A stretch of 31,067 nucleotides of DNA from CAZGXI01 sp964529715 (GTDB taxonomy: Bacteria > Chloroflexota > Anaerolineae > Aggregatilineales > Ch27). This document shows positions 16,706 to 23,566 of the stretch, in pieces (the stretch's first letter is position 1; every line of letters starts with the position of its first letter). The translations under genes and the position numbers were made by a program. The notes under the pieces were generated by a model. That model worked only from the letters and a program-made list of their open reading frames with translations, ran no database searches and was not told the origin of the DNA. The stretch covers positions 1 to 31,067 of the forward strand of contig CAZGXI010000047.1 in NCBI GenBank assembly GCA_964529715.1, read 5' to 3'.

Positions 16706-16742
16706 AATCCGCTGTCGGATTGAAGGCAAACATCCCTGTTTG
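16706..16742. repeat. Two small hairpins with four-base loops
   Basis: AATCCG-CTGT-CGGATT (16706-16721) and CAAACA-TCCC-TGTTTG (16727-16742) stand five bases apart. Each has a perfect 6-bp stem and a four-base loop, the same form as the hairpins near 29.9 and 31.0 kb but with different sequences. They lie in the leader region of the PAS-STAS gene. Confidence 0.55.
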
Positions 16743-16826
16743 TGGCGCAGGGTTAGGCGTTGTAACATCAGGATACGAGACGCTCGCTTAAGCCGTCCAA
16801 TCCATGCAAATTATTGGGGGATCACA

Positions 16827-18038
16827 ATGGCTACGCAAACACTCGACCAATGGCTCGAAAGCCACCGCGAGGAGATTTCTGCCGCTTATCTTGCGCGGCG
16901 GAAAGCTGCCAGAGATGCCCGCTCTGATGAGAGCATACGCGCGAACGTCGATAATGCTGTGAACTTATTGGCGAAGTCCATGCGCGGCGATGCCGACTGG
17001 GCACACTTAATGGAAATGGCAGCCCGGAAAGTGCTGGAAACAGCCCAGGCTGCGCCGTCTACCACGGCTGAATTTATGCATCACCTCTACCAGATTCTGC
17101 TGGAACTTCTGCGGCGAGAACAGCCGGAGCAGATGGTGGAGTGGATCGGTATCGCGGGCAACTATGTCTTGCAGGCAAGCAGCATGGTGGCGAAGGTGCT
17201 CGAAGCTCATCTGGAAGACCTGGTCAATCAGCGTACCGCCGAACTCCAGGCCAGCCAGGACCTCACCAACAACATCATCAACAGCCTGCCGGGAATCTTT
17301 TATATGTTGGATGAGCAGGGCCATTTCGTCCGCTGGAACGATCTGTTTGTGCAGGTCACCGGCTACCCAGCGGAAGAAATTGCACAGATGCTTGCGACCG
17401 CTCTTTTCTCGTCGGAGGAAATCCCTCAGGTCCAGCGCGCTATCCTAGAAGTGTTCCAGTCGGGGGCTTCGTTGGTCGAGGCGACCCTGGTGTCGAAAAA
17501 TGGCACGCAGACCCCCTATTATTTCACGGGTGTGCGGACCATCATGGACGGCAAGCCATATCTTGTCGGCGTCGGAATTGATGTCTCCGAGCGCAAAAAG
17601 GCCGAGGAAGAGCGGGAGCGATTGCAGCAGCAGGTCATCGAGGCTCAGCAGCGGGCCATCCAGGAACTTTCCACGCCGATCATCCCGATCATGGACCGTA
17701 TCATCGTCCTGCCGCTGATCGGCACCGTCGATTCGATGCGCGCACGCGACGTGACCCGCGCCCTGTTGCGTGGCATCAGCGAGTACCGGGCCAAGATCGT
17801 CATCATCGACATTACGGGCGTGCCGCTGGTGGATACTGGTGTGGCGGCGCACCTGGACAAAGCGATCCAGGCGGCACGGTTGAAGGGCGCGCGCGCCATC
17901 GTGACCGGCGTTTCCGACGCTGTGGCGGAGACGATTGTGGATCTGGGTATTGACTGGGGCGAAGTGGAGACTCTGCGCGACCTGCAAACCGGCCTGCTTT
18001 CCGCGCTGCAGAGTTTGGATATCCGGCTGGTGCGCTAG
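16827..18038 (+). CDS. RsbR-like PAS-STAS regulator
   Basis: 403 residues. An all-helical N-terminal domain (1-135) resembles the RsbRD N-terminal sensor. A PAS domain (about 143-256, LPGIFYMLDEQGHFVRWN) ends in DVSERKKAEEE. A short coiled coil (257-282) links to a STAS domain (285-395). The STAS loop DITGVPLVDTG carries T330, the position phosphorylated by RsbT in RsbR proteins; T360 may match the second site. Such proteins form stressosomes that release a general stress response. No RsbS, RsbT or sigma gene is nearby. The ATG at 16827 follows a GGGGGA site. The open frame continues upstream through the cydB terminator, which is not credible coding. It sits between cydAB and cydDC, so a redox or oxygen signal is possible. 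Confidence 0.9.
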   Translation: MATQTLDQWLESHREEISAAYLARRKAARDARSDESIRANVDNAVNLLAKSMRGDADWAHLMEMAARKVLETAQAAPSTTAEFMHHLYQILLELLRREQPEQMVEWIGIAGNYVLQASSMVAKVLEAHLEDLVNQRTAELQASQDLTNNIINSLPGIFYMLDEQGHFVRWNDLFVQVTGYPAEEIAQMLATALFSSEEIPQVQRAILEVFQSGASLVEATLVSKNGTQTPYYFTGVRTIMDGKPYLVGVGIDVSERKKAEEERERLQQQVIEAQQRAIQELSTPIIPIMDRIIVLPLIGTVDSMRARDVTRALLRGISEYRAKIVIIDITGVPLVDTGVAAHLDKAIQAARLKGARAIVTGVSDAVAETIVDLGIDWGEVETLRDLQTGLLSALQSLDIRLVR

Positions 18039-18109
18039 AAAGACAAAATCAGCCTGATCTGCGCCGGGTGGCAATGGCGGATGAACGCCCGGAAGCGCGA
18101 CACAACAAA

Positions 18110-18136
18110 GTAGCGGCGGACCGAGTCCGCCGCCAC
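18110..18136. repeat. 27-bp GTAG-footed palindrome, copy 3
   Basis: Starts GTAGCGGCGG like the reverse complement of copy 2 and is also 27 bases long. The centre differs: GGCGGAC (18115-18121) pairs with GTCCGCC (18125-18131) around CGA. The right foot is CCAC rather than CTAC. It lies in the 140-base gap between convergent genes. Confidence 0.6.
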
Positions 18137-18178
18137 GATGGTCACGCGATTGCCGTTTTACTGGGAAACGTCGGGGCG

Positions 18179-19585
18179 TTAGCCTTCGCCTTCCCCACCG
18201 CCGGTGTCCTCACCACCGCCGCCGGTATCCTCACCGCCGCCGGTGTCGCCTTCATCACTACCTGTATCACCTTCATCACCGCCGGTGTCGCCGCCTGTGT
18301 CTGTCGGCTGCTCCACTTCAACTTCGTTTCCGGTGTCCTCCTGCCCCTCTTCGCCCAGGGCTTGCCAGGCGTCTTCCACGCTGGCGAGGAAGTCGTCGGC
18401 GTCTTCGGGATCGACGGTCTGGGCGAAGGTGGAGCGGCCCAACGCCTGTATAAAGGCTTCCGCCGCGTCGTCGTCCAGGCCGTAGTCGGCGAGGTATTCT
18501 GCCAGCGCCTCCGGATCGTCCATCAGCGCCAGGATGTCGCCCAGGTCGGCGGGGTCGATCCCGGCCTCTTCCAGCAGCCGCGCGGCTTCGTCGGCCTGGA
18601 ATTCTGTGATACGCTCCGGCGTCAGCCGCTCAAAGTTATCGCCAGGGCCGAACGCGCCTTGCAGTTGGGCAGCGGCCAGTTCCAGGGCAGCCCCGCTGAA
18701 GCCCATTTCTTCCAGGCGTTCCCGCATGGCCGTCATATTGCCCAGCGCCGCCAGTTCGTTCAGATCGCGCGGCGAGATGCCCAGTTCTTGCAGACGCAGG
18801 GTCGCCGTGCGAATATTCCACTCCGTGTAGAGGTCGGGCGACAGCCCCTGCTGGGCCAGCCCGCTGATGGCCTGCACGCCCGCCTGGACCTGCTGGGCGG
18901 TCAGGCCACGCTCCCGCAGATATTCCGCCAGGCGCGCCGGGTCGTTGAGAAATGGTCCTATCTCGCGGACAACCGCGTCACAGCTTGGATTCGTCTCGGT
19001 AATCACCCCGCCGCAGATACCGATCTGGGAAAGCATCTGGTCGGCGATCAAGGTCGGCGCGAATCGCAGGACGCCCGACTCGTTGGCTTGCTGGATCACT
19101 GGGGCCAACTGACCCACCAGCCCCGCAACCTGGGCGTTGGTTAGCCCGCGCTGCGCCAGCGCCGCCATCAGCGCCGCCGGGTCATTCGCCAGGGGCAGCA
19201 GATTCGTGAGTTCGGCGGGATTGATGTTGTAGTTGGCAAGGACCGCCGAGGCCTGGGTGATCAGGTCGGTCGCCGGCGTCGGCCCGCCAATCGTAGACAG
19301 GAGCAGCACGTTTTGGGGCGTCATGAACGCCTGAATCTGCTGCGGGGTCAGCCCGGCCTGGGCGAGTTCGGCGGCCATCGCCTGCGGGTTCGAGGATGTG
19401 GCTGCGAGATTCTGGATCACACCGGGCGGGATATTGTTGGCAGCCAGCAGGTCCAGGATCGCCTGGAAGCGCGGGCCGGTTCGTGGCGAGGTTCCTCCCT
19501 GCGCCTGAACCGGCAAGACCGTAACCAGGAATAGGGCCGCAAACAACAGCACCAGCAGCCACGGGCGGCGGAGTTGGGTGGACAT
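18179..19585 (-). CDS. Secreted helical-repeat protein with acidic Asp/Gly/Thr tail
   Basis: 468 residues; I do not recognise the family. A signal peptide (1-28, LLVLLFAALFLVTVLPVQA) precedes a mature protein of about five degenerate helical repeats. The unit is roughly: leucine helix, GI-x-P turn, helix, D-P-x-A-L-A, helix, G-L-T-x-Q-Q-V, helix. Clear copies include INPAELTNLLPLANDPAAL with AQRGLTNAQVAGLV, DPARLAEYLRERGLTAQQV, and IDPADLGDILALMDDPEAL. One cysteine pair (GICGG, NPSC) may form a disulfide. The last 45 residues repeat DTGGDEG/EDTGGG and are strongly acidic. The ATG follows AAGGAGA about 9 bases upstream. It lies between the PAS-STAS gene (convergent) and cydD (divergent). Function unknown; binding of cations or another envelope partner is conceivable. 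Confidence 0.8.
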   Translation of the reverse strand: MSTQLRRPWLLVLLFAALFLVTVLPVQAQGGTSPRTGPRFQAILDLLAANNIPPGVIQNLAATSSNPQAMAAELAQAGLTPQQIQAFMTPQNVLLLSTIGGPTPATDLITQASAVLANYNINPAELTNLLPLANDPAALMAALAQRGLTNAQVAGLVGQLAPVIQQANESGVLRFAPTLIADQMLSQIGICGGVITETNPSCDAVVREIGPFLNDPARLAEYLRERGLTAQQVQAGVQAISGLAQQGLSPDLYTEWNIRTATLRLQELGISPRDLNELAALGNMTAMRERLEEMGFSGAALELAAAQLQGAFGPGDNFERLTPERITEFQADEAARLLEEAGIDPADLGDILALMDDPEALAEYLADYGLDDDAAEAFIQALGRSTFAQTVDPEDADDFLASVEDAWQALGEEGQEDTGNEVEVEQPTDTGGDTGGDEGDTGSDEGDTGGGEDTGGGGEDTGGGEGEG

Positions 19586-19818
19586 GACGGATATTCTCCT
19601 TATAGGGAAGACTGTGTGGAGGCGCGAGGCGTATCAGGAGTGCGATTTTGAGAATGATCTGTTGATGGTGTAAGAAACCACACCCCCCTGCTTAACTTTA
19701 CAACACATTTATTGTAGAGCACAAGCGCCGAACGTTTGCATTCCTGGATAGAATTGGCAGGGTACGACCGCCGTTGGCAGGAGACCGGATTTCCCATCAC
19801 TTCACGAGGACGCCGCCG

Positions 19819-21567
19819 ATGAATCTCGACCGACGCCTACTCCATCTTGCCCGTTCCGTCCGCGTGATGCTGGCGCTTGCCGTTGGACTAGGCGCGCTGG
19901 GCGGGATTCTGCTCGTCGCGCAGGCATGGCTGCTCAGCCGGGCGATCAACGCCGTGTTTCTCGGCGGGGCGACTCTCGCCGACGTGACGCCGCTGCTGGC
20001 AGCGTTTGGCGTTGTGGCGCTGGCGCGCGCCGGCGCGGTGGGCGGCAGCGAGGTTACGGCAGGGCGGGCGGCAGGCCGCGTGAAGGACGACCTGCGCGCG
20101 CGGCTGTTTGAGCATTTGCTGGCGCTGGGGCCGCTCTATGCGCGGGGCGAACGCAGCGGTGAGCTGGCGAACACCCTCATGGCGGGCGTGGAGGCGCTGG
20201 ACGCTTACTTCGCTCAATACCTGCCGGGACTGGCGCTGGCGGCGCTCGTGCCGCTAACCGTCCTGCTCGCCGTCTTTCCGCTGGACCTGCTTTCTGGCCT
20301 GGTGCTGCTGCTCACCGCGCCGCTGATTCCCTTTTTCATGATCTTGATCGGCAGGCTGGCCGACGCCGTGACGCGGCGGCAATGGGCTGTACTCAGCCGC
20401 ATGAGCGCGCACTTCCTCGACGCGCTGCAAGGGCTGACCACGCTCAAGCTGTTCGGGCGGAGCAAAGCGCAGGTGAACGTAATCGCCCGCATCGGCGACC
20501 AGTTCCGGCAGACCACGTTGGGCGTGTTGCGGGTGGCGTTCCTCTCGGCGCTGGCGCTGGAACTGCTGGCGACGCTCAGCACGGCGGTGGTGGCGGTGCA
20601 GATCGGCGTGCGGCTGCTCTACGGCTACCTGGACTTTGCGCAGGCGCTCTTTTTCCTAGTACTCGCGCCGGAGTTTTACCTACCGCTGCGGGCGCTAGGT
20701 GTGCGTTTTCATGCCGGCATCGCCGGCGTGACGGCGGCGGCGCGCATCTTCGAGATTGTGGAATCCAACCGCCAAGACGCCAAGAGCGCCGAGACGGCAC
20801 TTTCATCTTTCGACTTGGCGTACCCGGCGTCCTGGCGGTTCGATGGCATTCGCTTCGAGGATGTGTCGTACACCTACGACGGCGCAGACGGCCCGGCGCT
20901 GGACGGCGTGTCGTTCGCGCTGGAAGCCGGGCAGATCACGGCGCTGGTCGGGCCGAGTGGCGCGGGCAAGAGCACCATCGCGGCGCTGCTGCTGCGCTTT
21001 GCCGAACCACAGCGCGGGCAGATCACGGTGGCCGGCGCGCCGCTGGCAGCGATCCCAGCGGCGGATTGGCGCGCGCGCGTGGCGTGGGTTCCGCAGCAGC
21101 CGCATCTGTTCTACGGCACGGTGCTGGAGAATCTCCGTCTGGCGCGCCCTGACGCCTCGATGGATGAGGTGATCTGGGCGGCGCGGCAGGCGCACATCCA
21201 CGATGTGATCGCCGCCCTGCCGCAAGGCTACGCAACGATCATCGGCGAGCGCGGCGCACGGCTCAGCGGCGGGCAGGCGCAGCGGATCGCCCTGGCGCGC
21301 GCCTTCCTCAAGGATGCGCCGCTGTTGATCCTGGACGAAGCCACGTCGGGCCTCGACCCCGAACATGAAGCGTTGCTGGCTGAGTCACTTGAGCGGCTGG
21401 CGCGCGGGCGCACGACGCTGATCATCGCCCACCGCCTCAGCACCGTCCGCCGCGCCGACCTGATCCTGGTGCTGGATGGCGGGCAGGTCGTGGAGCAAGG
21501 CAGCTATGCCCGTCTCTCGCAAGGTGACGGCTTGTTCCGGCGATTGGCAGCGGCTTGTGGAGGATGA
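19819..21567 (+). CDS. cydD: ABC exporter subunit CydD, cytochrome bd assembly
   Basis: 582 residues. The six-span membrane domain carries the CydD pattern LDFAQALFFLVLAPEFYLPLRALG, then FHAGIAGVTAAARIFEI. The nucleotide-binding domain has Walker A GPSGAGKST (378-386), LSGGQ (482-486) and Walker B ending D506-E507. With CydC it forms the heterodimeric exporter, reported to move reduced thiols and heme, that is needed for functional cytochrome bd. The ATG at 19819 has GAGGA 8 bases upstream. The linker between the two domains (about 317-341) is encoded by a 74-base palindromic repeat, an unusual translated insertion. cydC begins one base after the stop. Confidence 0.93.
   Translation: MNLDRRLLHLARSVRVMLALAVGLGALGGILLVAQAWLLSRAINAVFLGGATLADVTPLLAAFGVVALARAGAVGGSEVTAGRAAGRVKDDLRARLFEHLLALGPLYARGERSGELANTLMAGVEALDAYFAQYLPGLALAALVPLTVLLAVFPLDLLSGLVLLLTAPLIPFFMILIGRLADAVTRRQWAVLSRMSAHFLDALQGLTTLKLFGRSKAQVNVIARIGDQFRQTTLGVLRVAFLSALALELLATLSTAVVAVQIGVRLLYGYLDFAQALFFLVLAPEFYLPLRALGVRFHAGIAGVTAAARIFEIVESNRQDAKSAETALSSFDLAYPASWRFDGIRFEDVSYTYDGADGPALDGVSFALEAGQITALVGPSGAGKSTIAALLLRFAEPQRGQITVAGAPLAAIPAADWRARVAWVPQQPHLFYGTVLENLRLARPDASMDEVIWAARQAHIHDVIAALPQGYATIIGERGARLSGGQAQRIALARAFLKDAPLLILDEATSGLDPEHEALLAESLERLARGRTTLIIAHRLSTVRRADLILVLDGGQVVEQGSYARLSQGDGLFRRLAAACGG
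20767..20840. repeat. 74-bp palindromic element translated in frame inside cydD
   Basis: Outer arms AACCGCCAAGACG (20767-20779) and CGTCCTGGCGGTT (20828-20840) match at 12 of 13 positions. Inner arms CGCCAAG (20778-20784) and CTTGGCG (20814-20820) match fully. It encodes about 25 residues starting NRQDAKSAE at the linker between membrane and nucleotide-binding domains. The sequence style is that of the CGCCAAGACGCCAAG intergenic repeats common in many genomes. Confidence 0.75.
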
Positions 21568-21568
21568 C

Positions 21569-23362
21569 GTGAACCGTCGCGCCGTCTTTTTCCGTCTCCT
21601 CCGGCTGGCGATCCCGTTCTGGCGCTGGATGGCGCTGTCGGTGTTGCTGGGCTTCCTGACCATTGCCAGCAGCATCGGCCTGATGGCAACTTCTGCCTGG
21701 GTGATCGCCCACGCCGCGTTGCGCCCCTCGATTGCCGATTTGCAGGTGGCGATTGTGGGCGTGCGCGTGTTCGGCATTGCGCGCGGCCTGCTGCGCTACC
21801 TGGAACGGCTCGTCTCGCACGAGGCGACCTTCCGCCTGCTGGCGCAGATTCGCACCTGGTTCTACCGCGCGTTGGAACCCCTGGCCCCGGCCCGGCTGAT
21901 GCAGTATCGCAGTGGGGATTTGCTGGCGCGCATCGTGACGGATGTGGACACGCTGGAAAACTTCTATATCCGTGTGATCGCGCCGCCGCTGGTGGCCGTT
22001 CTGACCGCTGCGCTGATGGTCGTCTTCCTCGGCGGCTACCATCCGCTGCTGGCAGGGGTGCTGCTGACCTTCATGCTGTTGGCCGGAATTGGGCTGTCTG
22101 CGTTGACCGGATGGCTGGGACGTGTACCGGGGCGCGAGATCGTGGCGGCGCGTGCCGATCTCAACGCGGCGCTGATCGACGGCGTCCAGGGCATGGCCGA
22201 TCTCATCGCCTTTGGGGCGGAAGGGCGTCAGGCGACCCGCGTGAGGGAGATGAGCGGGCGGCTGGTCCGGGCGCAGAACCGCATGGCCACGATCACCGGG
22301 CTGCAAAGCGGCCTGTATGCCCTGCTGGTCGGTTGGGCAACGCTGGCCGTGCTGAGCGCCGCGATCCCGCGCGTGCAGGGCGTAGACCTGGCGCCGGTCG
22401 CCCTGGCGGTGATCGCCAGTTTTGAGGCACTTGCGCCGCTGGCGGCGGCTGCACAGATGTTGGAAAGCAACCTGGCGGCGGCGCGGCGGCTGATGGAGAT
22501 CGTGGACAGCCCTCACCCTCTATCCCTCTCCCTCAGGGAGAGGGGAATCATTGCGACCGACTCCCCCTCTCCGTTAACGGAGGGGAGGGCGGGGGGTGAG
22601 GTTCCGGCAGGGGTGAGGGTCGGAGGGCTATCCGTCCGCGCCCTGCGCTTCTGTTATGCGCCGGACCTGCCGCCCGCGCTGGACGGGATCGACTTCACGC
22701 TGCCGGAAGGCGGGCGTCTGGCAGTGGTGGGGCCGAGTGGCGCGGGCAAATCCACGCTGGTTAACCTGTTGTTGCGCTTTTGGGATTACACCGAAGGCGA
22801 AATCTTGCTCGATGGACGCGACCTGCGCGCCATGCCACAGGACGATGTGCGCCAGCAGATCGGCGTGGTGGCGCAGTCCACGCACCTGTTCAATACGACC
22901 ATCCGGGAAAACCTGCTGCTGGCCCGGCCTGACGCAACCGAAGCCGATATGATTGCGGCAGCGCGGCGGGCGCAGATTCACGATTTCATTGCCGGGTTGC
23001 CGGACGGTTACGATACCTTCGTCGGGGAGCAGGGCCTGCGGCTCAGCGGCGGCGAACGCCAGCGGATCGCCATCGCACGGGCGCTGCTCAAGGATGCGCC
23101 GATCCTCGTGCTGGACGAGGCGACGGCCAACCTAGACGCCGTGACCGAGCGCGCGGTGATGGGGGCGATCCACGATCTCATGGCGGGCCGCACGACCCTG
23201 ATCATCACCCACCGGCTGGTCGGGCTGGAGATCGCGGACGAAATCCTGGTGATGGACAAAGGGCGGGTCGTGGAGCGCGGGCGTCAAGCCGACCTGCTGG
23301 CGGCGGGCGGCCTCTACCGGCGGTTGTGGGACTTGCAGAATCAGGTGTTGGCGGAGGAATAG
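21569..23362 (+). CDS. cydC: ABC exporter subunit CydC, cytochrome bd assembly
   Basis: 597 residues. The membrane domain starts LLRLAIPFWRWMALSVLLGFLTIASSIGLMATSAWVI, with the CydC-typical VFGIARGLLRYLERLVSHEATFRLLA. The nucleotide-binding domain has Walker A GPSGAGKST (388-396), LSGGE starting at 492 and Walker B ILVLDEATANLD. It partners CydD. The GTG at 21569-21571 is favoured: GGAGG (21559-21563) sits inside the end of cydD, giving coupled translation; another GTG at 21557 is in frame. Residues of about 315-351 are encoded by a 110-base palindromic repeat and read PHPLSLSLRERG, then SPSPLTEGRAGGE, unlike normal linker sequence. Confidence 0.92.
   Translation: MNRRAVFFRLLRLAIPFWRWMALSVLLGFLTIASSIGLMATSAWVIAHAALRPSIADLQVAIVGVRVFGIARGLLRYLERLVSHEATFRLLAQIRTWFYRALEPLAPARLMQYRSGDLLARIVTDVDTLENFYIRVIAPPLVAVLTAALMVVFLGGYHPLLAGVLLTFMLLAGIGLSALTGWLGRVPGREIVAARADLNAALIDGVQGMADLIAFGAEGRQATRVREMSGRLVRAQNRMATITGLQSGLYALLVGWATLAVLSAAIPRVQGVDLAPVALAVIASFEALAPLAAAAQMLESNLAAARRLMEIVDSPHPLSLSLRERGIIATDSPSPLTEGRAGGEVPAGVRVGGLSVRALRFCYAPDLPPALDGIDFTLPEGGRLAVVGPSGAGKSTLVNLLLRFWDYTEGEILLDGRDLRAMPQDDVRQQIGVVAQSTHLFNTTIRENLLLARPDATEADMIAAARRAQIHDFIAGLPDGYDTFVGEQGLRLSGGERQRIAIARALLKDAPILVLDEATANLDAVTERAVMGAIHDLMAGRTTLIITHRLVGLEIADEILVMDKGRVVERGRQADLLAAGGLYRRLWDLQNQVLAEE
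22510..22619. repeat. 110-bp palindromic element translated in frame inside cydC
   Basis: Terminal inverted repeats CCCTCACCC (22510-22518) and GGGTGAGGG (22611-22619) enclose two inner palindromes. One is CCCTCTCCCT/AGGGAGAGGG (22524-22544); the other is CTCCGTTAACGGAG. It lies between the membrane and nucleotide-binding domains and leaves the frame open. The same kind of C/T-rich palindrome is, from memory, common between genes in many GC-rich genomes. Confidence 0.85.
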
Positions 23363-23364
23363 TA

Positions 23365-23433
23365 CACAGATGACACAGATGGAAACAGATTTACACCGAT
23401 TCATTCAGAATGATAATCTGTGCTCATCCGTGC
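23365..23433. repeat. Imperfect palindrome of the CACAGAT/ATCTGTG type
   Basis: CACAGATGACACAGAT and a following ACAGATT on the left can pair with AATCTGTGCTCATCCGTG on the right, around a centre of about 30 bases. It starts two bases after the cydC stop. The motif resembles a dispersed repeat seen in many bacteria. No T-run follows, so it is not a standard terminator. From here to 23566 no gene is visible. Confidence 0.55.
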
Positions 23434-23566
23434 ACCATTGGAAGCGGAAACCGAGCAATGCCGTTGTCCCCGATCTTGGCGGTTCGTGCTGGGAACTTCC
23501 CACGCCCATCCGGCGTCTTTAGTGCGAACCGAATTGCAACCAAGACTGATTACGGAGAGACGGAAC

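Noticed and set aside
16584..16826. Upstream extension of the PAS-STAS protein
   Set aside because: It would translate the cydB 3' end and its terminator; the ATG at 16827 has a GGGGGA ribosome site and begins the helical domain.
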